A DNA stretch of 64,000 nt, from NCBI GenBank assembly GCA_020746105.1, contig CM036624.1, forward strand, positions 21,846,084 through 21,910,083, in the 5' to 3' direction. Positions within the stretch are counted from its first letter, which is position 1, and each line of letters begins with the position of its first letter. Origin of the DNA: Trogon surrucura (taxonomy: Eukaryota > Chordata > Aves > Trogoniformes > Trogonidae). The notes under the pieces were generated by a model. That model searched no databases. It saw only the letters and a list, made by a program, of their open reading frames with translations, and was not told the origin of the DNA. The position numbers were made by a program, and so were the translations under genes. Shown piece after piece: positions 53,701 to 63,500 of this stretch.

Positions 53701-54109
53701 TTTCTTTCACTCCCTGCCTGCCCACACCCTGGTGTAGGACTGCTTTTCATCATTCCCAGAATAACCGCGAGGGAATGACCACTTGGTTGTCCCCATGTGG
53801 GGGTGAGTGTTCATGGGAAGATCATTGTCACCCCCAGACTTGCTCAACAGGCCCTGGGATAACAAGGTGCACAGAGGATGCCCTTTGCAGGCAAACACCT
53901 TTGTACCCAGGAGGAGTCCTGGCAGGATCAAAGGCTCTCCGCCTCAGGCAGACTAAAACCCAGTCACCTCAGGGACTCACCCATATCCCGACAGTGAGGA
54001 CAAAGGCGAAGTAAAAAACCACAACGATGATGTCTGCCACCCCAAAGGCAGCTGTCGTGTCTCCTGGCACTGCAGGCAGCTCCGTGGCAGCTGGGGTCAC
54101 CGGGCTCAT
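32585..54109 (-). CDS. SLC5A9: SLC5A9 (SGLT4), sodium/sugar cotransporter, complete, 14 coding exons
   Basis: A sodium-coupled hexose transporter of the SLC5 family; the mammalian protein takes up mannose, fructose, 1,5-anhydroglucitol and glucose across the apical membrane of gut and kidney. Exons join in order 53981-54109, 52537-52608, 49777-49881, 47726-47890, 45043-45148, 44408-44488, 43422-43627, 42589-42724, 41391-41498, 41069-41219, 39731-39899, 38986-39201, 33969-34116, 32585-32793. The sum is 2001 bp, giving 666 residues and TGA, close to the roughly 680 of mammals. SGLT1 residues map as follows: N78 to N76, E102 to E100, K321 to K314, S392/S393 to S385/S386, Q457 to Q450. SGLT1 His83 is Leu81, as in mammalian SLC5A9. 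[30 protein letters not shown] and [17 protein letters not shown] separate it from SLC5A1, A10 and A11. The ATG is the first Met after an in-frame TAG 5' of it. Confidence 0.97.
33969..34116 (-). CDS. SLC5A9: SLC5A9 coding exon 13 (residues 549-598)
   Basis: 148 bp between TTTGCAG and GTAGGG. It encodes the cytoplasmic linker: [18 protein letters not shown], then an acidic stretch [18 protein letters not shown]. The TWWTR motif is shared with mammals; the rest is fast-evolving and shorter than in human, which explains most of the length difference. Confidence 0.93.
34117..38985 (-). other. SLC5A9: SLC5A9 intron 12 (largest, 4.9 kb)
   Basis: A GT-AG intron. It contains a perfect 15-bp tandem duplication (34326-34355) and a 181-codon open frame on the sense strand (35714-36259) that matches nothing I know. 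No repeat family is recognised. Confidence 0.8.
34326..34355. repeat. Perfect 15-bp tandem duplication
   Basis: ATGCATTAATATAGT is repeated twice head to tail (34326-34340, 34341-34355) in SLC5A9 intron 12. Likely a recent slippage event. Confidence 0.85.
38986..39201 (-). CDS. SLC5A9: SLC5A9 coding exon 12 (residues 477-548)
   Basis: 216 bp between TTCTCAG and GTAAGT, encoding [54 protein letters not shown] and [11 protein letters not shown]. The RPAVLKD(F/L)HYLYFA block is diagnostic of SLC5A9. Phase 0 at both ends. Confidence 0.97.
39262..39286. repeat. (CCTTTT)4 hexamer repeat
   Basis: Four perfect CCTTTT units. On the SLC5A9 sense strand this is GGAAAA repeated, about 60 bp upstream of the exon 12 acceptor, outside the polypyrimidine tract. 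Confidence 0.85.
39731..39899 (-). CDS. SLC5A9: SLC5A9 coding exon 11 (residues 420-476)
   Basis: 169 bp between CTTCCAG and GTAAGT, encoding [40 protein letters not shown] and [18 protein letters not shown]450 in DYIQS corresponds to SGLT1 Q457, a sugar ligand. Confidence 0.97.
39998..40041. repeat. Three copies of TTCCTAAGGAA
   Basis: Perfect 11-mers at 39998-40008, 40017-40027 and 40031-40041 in SLC5A9 intron 10, about 100 bp upstream of the exon 11 acceptor. Each has inverted arms TTCCT/AGGAA. Confidence 0.85.
41069..41219 (-). CDS. SLC5A9: SLC5A9 coding exon 10 (residues 370-420)
   Basis: 151 bp between CCCCAG and GTCCTT, encoding [36 protein letters not shown] and [12 protein letters not shown]385/S386 in LMSSLTS are the conserved sodium-site serines. 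The donor GTCCTT departs from GTAAGT. Phase 2 exit matches the next exon. Confidence 0.95.
41391..41498 (-). CDS. SLC5A9: SLC5A9 coding exon 9 (residues 334-370)
   Basis: 108 bp between TCTACAG and GTGAGA, encoding [36 protein letters not shown]. The four Cys of the extracellular loop are all present. It ends in phase 1 within a Gly codon. Confidence 0.96.
42016..42197 (+). mobile_element. tRNA-Ile-derived SINE with CR1 tail (TguSINE1-like)
   Basis: The head (42017-42089) is tRNA-like. Box A is TTTAGCTCACTCGGTTGA and box B is GGTTCGATTCC. The acceptor arms GACCGGT and GTTGGTC pair through wobble. It resembles tRNA-Ile(AAT), with the anticodon loop changed to CTGAAAC. The tail (about 42100-42197) is the CR1 3' end: GAGGTTGGATTAAATGATCT, AGGTCCCTTCCAGCC and ATTCTACGATTCTGTGA. 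This is the layout of the songbird SINE mobilised by CR1 reverse transcriptase. It lies in SLC5A9 intron 8, antisense to the gene. Confidence 0.88.
42589..42724 (-). CDS. SLC5A9: SLC5A9 coding exon 8 (residues 289-334)
   Basis: 136 bp between TTGCAG and GTAAGC, encoding [37 protein letters not shown] and MISRALYP. K314 in GGYLK corresponds to SGLT1 K321. It ends in phase 1 within an Asp codon. Confidence 0.96.
43422..43627 (-). CDS. SLC5A9: SLC5A9 coding exon 7 (residues 220-288)
   Basis: 206 bp between TTTCTAG and GTAAAG. It covers the large extracellular loop and next helix: [54 protein letters not shown] and WCWCTDQ. NTT is an N-glycosylation sequon conserved in SLC5A9. The loop is about five residues shorter than in SGLT1. 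Confidence 0.97.
44408..44488 (-). CDS. SLC5A9: SLC5A9 coding exon 6 (residues 193-220)
   Basis: 81 bp between TTGATAG and GTAAGAG, encoding [18 protein letters not shown] and then LGALVLMFI. Both ends split a Gly codon in phase 1. The YTDALQT motif is typical of the SGLT group. Confidence 0.95.
45043..45148 (-). CDS. SLC5A9: SLC5A9 coding exon 5 (residues 158-193)
   Basis: 106 bp between TTCCAG and GTAAAT. It encodes [20 protein letters not shown] and then [16 protein letters not shown], with the last Gly codon split after its first base. Confidence 0.95.
47726..47890 (-). CDS. SLC5A9: SLC5A9 coding exon 4 (residues 103-157)
   Basis: 165 bp between GACAG and GTATGT. It encodes [38 protein letters not shown] and [16 protein letters not shown], with the conserved [14 protein letters not shown] loop. 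It is masked in simple frame scans because the frame has no Met near its start. Phase 0 at both ends. Confidence 0.96.
48554..48604 (-). promoter_or_regulatory. Cluster of four GATA-type motifs in SLC5A9 intron 3
   Basis: ATTATCAA occurs at 48554, 48566, 48585 and 48597. On the SLC5A9 sense strand each is TTGATAAT, containing TGATAA (WGATAR). Between them are CDX-like ATAAA/TTTATAA stretches. GATA4/6 and CDX2 drive enterocyte genes, so an intestinal enhancer is conceivable. It may equally be AT-rich low complexity. Confidence 0.3.
49777..49881 (-). CDS. SLC5A9: SLC5A9 coding exon 3 (residues 68-102)
   Basis: 105 bp between TTTCAG and GTAAGA, encoding [18 protein letters not shown] and then [18 protein letters not shown]76 and E100 are the sugar-contacting positions of SGLT1 (N78, E102). 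Leu81 replaces SGLT1 His83, a difference that marks SLC5A9. Confidence 0.97.
50056..50216 (-). mobile_element. CR1 LINE 3' fragment in SLC5A9 intron 2
   Basis: The + strand has CATAGAATCATAGAATCATAG, then GGATTGGAAGGGACCTCG, AAAGATCATCGAGTCCAATC and CCAGAGAAGGAGACTCC. This is the reverse complement of a CR1 3' end with its ATTCTATG repeats. The 5' part is truncated at about 50216. Confidence 0.9.
52537..52608 (-). CDS. SLC5A9: SLC5A9 coding exon 2 (residues 44-67)
   Basis: 72 bp between TTCCAG and GTGAGT, encoding [20 protein letters not shown] followed by TWWP. It holds the family signature [10 protein letters not shown] at the start of the second membrane segment. Phase 0 at both ends. Confidence 0.96.
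53981..54109 (-). CDS. SLC5A9: SLC5A9 coding exon 1 (residues 1-43)
   Basis: Starts at the ATG in context GCAGCCATGAGC and ends ATATGG|GTGAGT. It encodes [16 protein letters not shown] and then the first membrane segment, [19 protein letters not shown]. The frame upstream of the ATG is open for about 40 codons but has no Met and closes at TAG. The first 20 residues are poorly conserved, as in other SGLTs. Confidence 0.92.
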
Positions 54110-54180
54110 GGCTGCAGGTGAACTGCTGATTTTCTCTGTCACGCTGGACTTTGGTGTACACTGGCCTTCATCATCTCCTT

Positions 54181-54193
54181 TGTAATAATTAAC
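54181..54193 (-). promoter_or_regulatory. SLC5A9: HNF1-like site upstream of the SLC5A9 start
   Basis: The gene strand reads GTTAATTATTACA, 72 bp upstream of the ATG. It matches the HNF1 consensus GTTAATNATTAAC at all but the last two positions, with one perfect half site. HNF1A activates SGLT genes in kidney and gut, so this is a plausible proximal promoter element. No TATA box is evident nearby. Confidence 0.5.
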
Positions 54194-54452
54194 AGGGTGG
54201 AGAAGGTGTGAGTTGGGGGCAGGAGCCAGGCAGGGTTGTGGCTAATGTTTTCCCAGCAGGAGTTCTGGCTCCATGGTTCATCAGTGAGGACCTTCCCATA
54301 GCTCTATGGTGGAAGCATCCCTCCCAGATGTTCCTACATCTTTTTACCAGTTGCCCATTTACCCACCAGTGACAGCCACTGGGATGGCAAATGGATGTGT
54401 GTCACACACCTTGTCCCCTGGTCCTCTTTCACATCACTTTCTCTGGAACATG

Positions 54453-54532
54453 TGGTCCTGCTCTGGCAGGAGGGTTGGACTCGATGATCTCCAGAGGTCC
54501 CTTCCAACTCCTAACATTCAGTGATTCTGTGA
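54453..54532 (+). mobile_element. CR1 LINE 3' fragment upstream of SLC5A9
   Basis: GGTCCTGCTCTGGCAGGAGG, GTTGGACTCGATGATCTCC, AGAGGTCCCTTCCAACTCC and ATTCAGTGATTCTGTGA are the last 80 bp of a CR1 in + orientation. It lies about 345 bp upstream of the SLC5A9 ATG and bounds the likely proximal promoter. Confidence 0.88.
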
Positions 54533-54539
54533 TCCTAGA

Positions 54540-57500
54540 CAGGAAAGCTCCTCTTAAGAGGAACTGCCATAGAGAGGAGTTGCTCTTTCTTCCTGGCACA
54601 GGTCATAAGGACGCTGGTCTGTGCAGGATGGGTGCAGCACCTGCACCCACACCTCAGGGGCAGACCCAGCTGCAGCCAAGGGCACTGGTGGCCCTCTCCT
54701 CACTCGGTCCAGCCATGTGCTGCCTCCTTCCCCACCCTGTGCTGCTGCCCGGGGATACTCCATGCTGCAGAGACCCACGGCCTGGGCAGGTGGTCGGCAG
54801 ACAGGGAGCATGTGTTACGCTGCACATTGACTTTCCAGATCATGAGAGGGGGAAGTGCAGGGAGGAGACATCTGAGTTCTCTTGGCAGGCTCTTCTGCGC
54901 GCACAAGCAGCAAAGGAGTTAAGCTGCTTGCATGACAAGCAGAGCCTAATGCCAGGTCACCCACATGAGTTAAGAAAGCTGCCGTGGCAGCAGTTGCCTT
55001 GGGGCACGGGCAGGTAGGTGGGGGCTATAGCCTATCACAGCAGCTAAACTGCAAACTGCAGACCCAAGGGAGTGTCAGTTCCCTGCCTCACTTTCCCCAC
55101 CAGGGGAAATCACGAGTATGCTAAAGATATTTCCTGAGCACTCCTATGGAGGGGGTTCTGCTGTAGGAGAAGACAGGGCAGTCGGTTGGGCTAGCAGGCA
55201 AAGGCTACAACTAATGGCCTTGGAAGAGGTTTGGTTTGGGGCTGCCACTCTGGCAAGCTCAGGAGGGCTTACCCTGGGGCCTGTCAGAGAAGAAATCATG
55301 AGAGGCTCTAGCTGGATGCTAAAAGAAAGAGGAGAACATGGGATACACATAAGGTGGTTCTGACTGTTTACCAGCCCCCAAGACTGCAGCTCCAATACAG
55401 CTGCAAAGGTCCCTCCATTTTATCTGTCTGCAGCTATCTCATACCTGGCAATGGGGGACAGGACATCCCAGCTGAGGGCACCAGCCTGGTCTGGAGACGA
55501 GGTGGGCATCCTCCAACACCAGCCCAGCTCTCCTCGACACCATCAGCTCTCTGAATCAGGGCACAGGCTGTGGGTCATGCTGCCCCTGGGACAGTTTTGG
55601 GAGAGTTGCCCAAGGCTCTTACAACATTTGCAGGGCCATTACAGAGCTGGCTGTGGGGCACAAGCCTCCTCCAGGCAGTCTCTTGGTCCTCAAAGCTGAA
55701 CCATCTACTACCTCCCTCATCCTCCACCATCCATGGTCCCTCACCCCATGATCAGGCAGGACATTTTAAATTTAGGCGAGATTTGCTTTTTCTTTGTTTC
55801 AAAGAAGGCAACAGAACTTTCCTCTCATTCTGTTTTATCCCCCCTCTCTCAGCATTTTCTTGCAAATGCTGGCTACCTACTCGGTCATTAGTTGCACTGC
55901 TAAAGCAAGTCCCCCCCGTCCACCCTTGCTCCCCAGTCTGAGGCTCTCTGGGAGCAGCACCTCCCCATAGTCTCATTATCCACAAGAGGCTTTTCAAGAC
56001 TAAAATGTTTCAACAAGCTGAAACACAGTTCCCATAAATTAAATATCTGGAAGCCTAAACCCCCTGGTGTAAACAGGCAACTTTCCCTGCACAGAGCTGA
56101 TTTATACTCACCCACACGCTCTTCCCTCTTAACACCGCAGCACCCAAAAGCAAAAAGATAGTCACCAATCTTGAAATGCATCAAATTCCTCCCCAAGAAG
56201 CAAACAGAGCCAGTATCTCCAGTCTTCGCAAAGTAGGAATCCTGCTCCCCATGGGGAGCCCAACCCAAAGTATTTGCCCAACCCAGTCCTTCAGCCCACC
56301 TTCCCAAGGCACTGCACCAACAGCAATTAACACTTGCAAACACTTGAAAACTTGCATCCTTGAAAAGTAAATACATCTAATAAGCCCCTCCTAGCAGCCG
56401 TGAGCTATCACGAGTCCATTGGACCCACTAGAGTGACGCTGGCTTATGGTGGCAGGACGCCGTCAAGTGTTATTAGTGACCAACCCCACTGCTGGTGCCA
56501 TTGGGTAGGACTGAAGTGTCAGCAGCTCAAACGTGGACAATACCTGGAGCGCATCTGCGACAGCCCCCTTCGTCACTGCTCGGTGGTCTCGTGACCCTCC
56601 TGCCCTCAATCTTGTTTAGGCAGGAGTTGCTCCACTCTCCACTCCTTGGGGCTGGCCATGGAGGTGTGCTCCTCTTGTGCTCCCCACGAGATGTGGCCAC
56701 CGTCCCTGCCCACAGCTGAGGGGATGAGGAATGGCAGCGTTGTGTGACGCCCACCCTGGCTCTGGACGAGGAGCCCCGTGTGAGAAGTGCGGTGCACAGC
56801 TCCAGTGGGCCCTGGCAGGAGGGCAGCACTTATCACCAGTTCCGCACGCTCTTAAGTCAACACCGGCAGCTATCCACCCCCAGGAGACGTGGCACTCCTT
56901 GTTCTGGGAACGGATGGGGGAATTCCCGTGTCCAGGGAACAATAGAAATCCAGCACAGCTGACAAATAAAGAAGCCGTCAGTGGAGCGAAAGATATTACA
57001 ACAGCGTAAGCTCAGCAGGTGCAACTGGGCAGATCTGTATTGATTCTGGGGGAGGATTACTTGTTTGCTCCCGATTATCTCCAGGGGACCTGGCGAGGCA
57101 CCTTGGATGCTCTGGTTACCTGCTATGGCAAACACATCTTCCCCATAAGGCAGAGCACCTCAAAGCCTCTCAGTCACATGGGCAAAGATGAATTTTGCTT
57201 CCCCAAAACTACAGGGGCAGTTGGCTTATGTTATCTGTGGAGGTGGTTGCAGGGGAAATGCTGGCCATGGCGGGGAGGGGTGAGCCAGTGAGCACAGGCA
57301 ACAAAGCCGTTGTGAGGTGTCACCCACGGCACAAAGAGGCACTGGTGGAGGTGCTGTACTCATGGGGGTAGCAGGCACAGAGAGCTGAGCTGAGGGAATA
57401 CAGATCTCCATCCCCTCTCCACTCCCCTCCTGAGACATCGCTCCTCTACCTCCCACAAAAACCTTTCCTCCAAGACTCACTCCCTGGTCCATGTCTGGCT

Positions 57501-60500
57501 TCATGCAGCCTTGCTTTTATCTTCGTGAGGGCTGAGAGGAGGGCTAGCAAATGAGGGGAGAGCAGAAGACAGCTTTTGGAGCTTAGATGGTGGGGCTGAG
57601 ATGAAACACATGAGTATCTCGTCTCCTTGGCCAGAGCTGAACCCGTTGGCACTGAGCCCTGCAGCCACGGTCTCTCTGAGCGCTGTCCCGATGCCCCGCA
57701 GAAGTGCGGGTCAGGCTGCAGAGGAGCAGGAGCCCTGCCAGACCACACAGTTTAAGCGGAACCTTGAAGCTGCAACCCGCCTGCCAGAGGCTTCCTGCAG
57801 CACAGCTTATGCGCTCTCCTCTCCTTGCAACAAAAGCAACAGGACTTTTAGTGTCCTCTTGTGGAGTGTGCTCCCTCACTCCTGTCACAGTAGCTGAGAA
57901 TGAGCCCTTCAGGGACTGGAAATTATAAGTGGCGTTTCAAAGTGTGCAGCTAGAAACAAACAAAAAAAAATTGCACTGAAGAGCAAGCGTTTCTGGGGTA
58001 AAGGATGTTCGGTTAAGTGATAGGCAATTATTTTCACAAATGTTAACGAAAAAATGGACTTCCTCTTCATTACAAAGCTACTTCACAGTCGTCAGCAAAT
58101 AGCTCCAGTGACAATTAGTGAATTTCTAAATGGATTGAGAAATTGGCTTATACACAGATAACAATGCAACGAGGCAAGACGATAGCCAAGCCCCACTTCT
58201 CACCTTACCTCCGGGGAGGGGGGGGGAATTTCTTTCCTGCGTGCTGGATGGGCGAGGCATTCAGCTAACCATTATTTTCTTCTCAGCCCTTTCTCAGGGG
58301 AGGAATGACTCTTGAATGAAATCCAGCGGTCTAATTTTGGTTTGATATGAATGGGCCTTAAATGCATTTAATGTTTAAAGGCAAGCTATTCAGCTCAGAG
58401 CCCGCTCCGGAGGAACAGCGCGGTGGGGAGCAGGCACAGGCAGTGGGAGGACGAGCAGACCCCCGGGAAGCTGCAGCAGTGTTACCACGGCTCTTTTCTT
58501 CCCTCTGCAGGCCACATTCCGATTTTCATTCCCAGATTGTCCCATAAGCCTGGAGCAAGTCCATCCCTTCAGGTCTTCTTGCATTATTTTTTTTTGTTGT
58601 TGCTTAACCCTGGGGTGAGTCAGGGATAGCTGAAGGCTGTGATATAAACACGGTGCACAACAGCTAGGGAAGGTGCTTATTTCGGGAACCTCAGTACCTC
58701 AGCAGGGTACCCATCACACCAGGGGGAAAACTCACAGCTTTGTGTGGTGGAGACTGCTCCTGTCTGCTCCGGGGACAGGGGAGAGAGCCCCGCAGAGGAT
58801 GCATTTGCTCAGTTTCAGCCATGCAATGCTGGTGCAGAGGTAGATGGGCTCACGCGGGATGCAATTTTTTTGGGCTTTCCCCTCAGCAGGGAGCTGTGAG
58901 CACATGGAGCTCTCCCAGCAAGCAGCACTCTCCATCACTTACCCCCTCCTCATTCTATTCCAAGGACCACCTGTAGCTCCTGCCTGAGCACTGTGGCACA
59001 ACAACCCTGCCCTCTGTGTGTAGGCTACAGATAGCTCTGAAATAAAGAGCAGTTTTCAGTTAGCATATAGTTTTTGCCGCACTTAATTTGGGCAGTTAAG
59101 TGAATTAAGTGAGAGCATATGCCTTGGGCTGTGCATGGTGTTACCCTGTCAGTCTAGGCTGAAGTGAACCTTACTGGGAGCAGAGTCTCATCCCATCTGC
59201 CTTTATCCAGACAACTCATCTTCCACCCTGAACAACAGTTTGCACCTCCCTACTCATCTGAGCTGCCACAGCTCCTCTGGTCATCCCTTCCACCCGCATG
59301 CACCCCACTGGGAAACTTCTGTGACTGCTCAGAAATCAAGTTAAGAAGCCACAGGAGGAGTTTCAAGTCACACTTCCAGCTGTGGCTGCCTAGAAAAATC
59401 ATTCTAGAACCAAATATACTTAGGCTGGATGAAATATGTCACATTTACTGAGTGACTTTTCTGACTAACAGCCAGACTTTGAAAGATATTAGCAAGGGTA
59501 AAACATTAAGTGACAGAACAAGGACAATTTAGATGAAGGATGTTGTTCTCCCTTTAATTTACTCCCCTGTACAGCCTTGCAAAGATCTCAGCAGAGTAAG
59601 TGTCCTTATTGATGGATACGCTATCCTTGTTAAGACGGGACAATATACTTATTTACAGCTTTCATCACTGTCACAAAGGCACAAAGCACACAGATATAAC
59701 TAATGAAGATTTAGCTATTGCAAAATGTCTTTGCCAACTCTGGGCAGAATTCTGGGTGAAAGCCCCAGGAATAAATCTTTTTATAAAAGCATTTTTAATG
59801 AATTTAAGACATGAAGAGGTCTACTTGCAGTTTGTATTAGGACTCTGGGTATTGCTTTTCTGGAAAGATGGCTCAGGTTTGGAGTACAAATGGAATTATG
59901 GTCTGAGAAACACCAAGGAAGTGAAAGTCACACAAGCCCTACGATCTGAGCTGTGAATTAGTGCTTTCATGGTGATGCTCCACAATGAAGCTGTCGTGAG
60001 CTGTGACCATTAGCTATCACCAGCAAGATGACGATTCAGTAACAACGAATCAACAAGGAAAAGAGACGAAGGCATTCTTCATGTCAGGGAAAAAGGGGCA
60101 AGGAAGAGTTAGATCCTTCATTTTAGAGTTGGGAGGCAGGATAAGGACATTCTCCCTTGTGACAGGTCAGTCAATGTTTGGGGGTTTGGCAGTTGTTCTC
60201 ACCAGGAGGTAAAGTCTGGTACAAGCCTGATAGTTTAGAAATAATGAAGTCCAACAGAAGGAATCAAGGAAAGATTTCTTGCCAGCTGTCACTTTGTCCC
60301 AGAGCTCTGCAGGGCTTTTATTAAAGTCGCAAGGTCTTCCACATGATCTTCTGTGCTCCTTCTTTCCCTCCCTCACTCAGTGTCTGTTCCCTGTGTCAAG
60401 GGAAAACGTCTCTGCCGGCATGATTTGGCTGCTGACCCTTCCTTGAACGCAGTCTTGAGAATCTGGGGCAGCAGCTCCTCTTGCTCCAGTGAGCAGTCAT

Positions 60501-63500
60501 TAAACATGCCTATTTTCTTTTCATGTCCAGGCTCAATGAAAGACAATTATATTTCATTGACATTTCCCTGTAGTCACTGTGCTACAGACTCTCATGGAAC
60601 TGGAAATAAAAACCATATCTTTGAGTCAAAGCCTAAAGTTGCAAGGCCCTCTTTTTAGCTTCAGCAAGAGCTTTCTACAAAGCCTGTTGTTCTATTTCTA
60701 GTTGGAACATTTTGCAAAGCAAACTGGACAGATAAGATATAACCTCTTTTTTTTGTTGTTTGTAGAAAGGAGAATTTTTGAAGGATGCTGCATTTTCTTG
60801 GCTAGTTGATAAAATAGATGTCAAAAAGCTCTAAGCGTGAAGGATATATACGAAGCAAGTACGGTCTTTAGAGTTACCATTCTTAAGGCAAAGAACCAGA
60901 AAGGAAGGCTGAGCCAAAATGGTTGAAAGAACAAAAAGGGAGGGAAAAAAAAAACCCAGAAAAATCAAACTTAATGGTTTGTTACAGTTTGTGGGGACCG
61001 AGGAAACAAAGTCTGGAACTGACGGAGTTGTCAGGCAGTGAGATAGGGTTACACTTCCTCCACACAGAGCCTGCAGTGTTGGCTTGATTAGGCGAAAGAA
61101 CTTGGGATCACTACAGAGAGAGCCGCCTTGCTCCCTGTCAACTTGCAAAAACTAATCAGCACCCTAAAGTGACAGCTTCCTCTAAGGCTTAGATTTCTTA
61201 AAACAAAACTAAAATAAAAATACGAACTGTCTTTGGTCCAGTTTCAAACCTAGCTGCACTACAAAAACAAAAAACAAAACATAGAAAGACCATGACATTT
61301 TCCATCACCGTGATAATAATAGAAACACCTTATACGATTCCTATACCTTAGTTGAACAGCTTGTATCCTGAGGAATGCATCAGACTTGATAAACTACTGC
61401 CATCAACTTGCACAGTGTGATGAGACCTATGGTGGGAGGATGCTGCTGTTTTGTGATGCCCTGGAGAAGCTGAGGACAAAACACGATAAAGAGCCCCATG
61501 CGGAGCAGGATTTCAAGAGGAGGATTTTCACTACATGAAAAGGGAATCATCTGGTTTGGGACATTGGCCAGGACAGAAAAAAACAATGCCCTTATTCTTG
61601 GTCAAAGCATCAGCGGAGTGTTGTTACTGCCAACTCCAAGCCTTAAAAATTCTCGAGTTGGGGGCCAAAAATAAATGATATTGGCTTAGATACCATGAGG
61701 ATTTTTTTTTTTTTCTTTTTCAGCAGTGAAGTTTTTCTGTTCATTCTTTTTTCTGTCCCAGAGGATTCATTTTTATACTTTTCTCCACCACAACGAGTTC
61801 TAGCAGCAAGTCTTGTATTTGCATGAGATTGGGATGCTTACTGCAGTCCTATGACTCCAGAAACTGGGACTTTAGGGAAAACAATAAACCCTCCCAACTC
61901 CACAGGGGAATTGTCAATGCTGGTGCTCAGCCGAGGCCCTGGTCTCACACTCCCCCGCTCTCCTAGCAAAGTGTCTGCTCTTTGACGTACAGTCTTCCAA
62001 GCTGTAGCTCCAAGGACAGATCTCCAAGAGGATCCCAAGAAATGAGCTTTTCTGTAAACAATAAAACGGATTAAACCCACTTTCCTTTGGATGTACATCC
62101 CAGGATAAGAGGCTCTGGTGTCAGAGTAAAGTGTGAGATCTCACACAGCCATCCTGGAGGTCACAGTACACTGCTGCTGTGGATTCTTTCCTGGCTAATG
62201 AGGTTTAAAGCTCATGCTTTAATTTTTTCTTTGCTAGTAGGACTGATGGAGTCTGCTGCTCCATCACTTATTCTCATGAGCCTCCTAAGGATTTCGTATA
62301 TTCAAAACTATTAGTTCTCCACCACATTTAGTTGGTGTTAACCAATGCATCCACCAAGATGTGATGCTCACAAGGACCAATGGACTCTTGCCACCTCCTC
62401 CTTGTGATAACTCCAGGAAATCGCCTTCCAAATCCAGGGAAATAAATTCCTCAGCTCACTTCTGGCAGTATCTGTGGCTTTTCGCCTCCCACCTACAAGT
62501 GTCCTGCATGCAGGGAAGGCAGGAATGGCGTCACAGGGCCTGGTCCTGTCTGGGACATTTGCACACCTATTAGCTTTACGCTATAACCCAAAGCAGAAGG
62601 GGAGATGTGTCAGGCTGTATGCAGAGGGGATGGATGCCTGCTGGCAGGTCACAAAACAGGCCATGCCTGGCTACCGTGTTGCATGACATACCTGACAAGG
62701 TCTGAGATAAGGGGCAGCTGCAGTGCAGGGCTGTGGGCAGCGAGCGTTTCCAGCCCAGACAGAGGTCCAAACAGCACCAGAAACATACTCTTCACACTGC
62801 GAGGGACAGTCAGTATTCATGCAACAGACCTGGGACCCATCTGATTCGTATCTTCTTTGGCAAATGTGCAGCGGAACAGCTCTGAGGTTGCACAATTCAA
62901 TTAAAAACAAAACAAAAACCCCAAACTCCCACTAATCAAAGGACCGAGCTCTCAATAACTACTTCACTTTTTGCTAACTTGCTTTTCTGTGCCTAAGCAA
63001 CCAGAAACCAGCAGAAACATATTTTAACAGATTGTTTCCCACCTCTTCTCCGCCTCCGCAAGGCAGGTTTAATAGCTCTCCAGGAAAAAAAATTAGCCTT
63101 CAATAAATCATCAAGCTTACCACAGTGCTTAAACCCTGCTTGTCCTTCAGTGCTCTGCTATAACAGGATTGATTCACCTACACACACCTTGACACAAGGT
63201 CCTTTTAGCTCAGAGAGCTCTTTGCCACCTCTTGCACACTGATTTGTCCTGGCTGGCGTGGGAGGGCAGCAGCTCTCCCTGGTGCCCCAGGGACGCCCTG
63301 GCCTTTGTGCCGGCCAGGGAAAGGTCCAGCAGCGAAACCTTGGCCACCCGGCTCCGGTACAGCGCGGTTACCAGCAGATGGCAGCTGGAGATCGCTGAGG
63401 TGCTGCTCCATAGCGGCATGGAGGGAAGTTTGGGCGTTCTCTGGCCTTACCAGCGCAGCTTGCAAATACTGGGTGACCTTGGTGCAGGCACGGCCTCACC

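Noticed and set aside
54391-55017. 208-codon + strand open frame upstream of SLC5A9
   Set aside because: It runs through the CR1 fragment, overlaps open frames on both strands, and has no recognisable domain or splice context.
59600-59956. 118-codon + strand open frame as a gene upstream of SLC5A9
   Set aside because: No domain, no splice or promoter context, and composition like the surrounding non-coding DNA.
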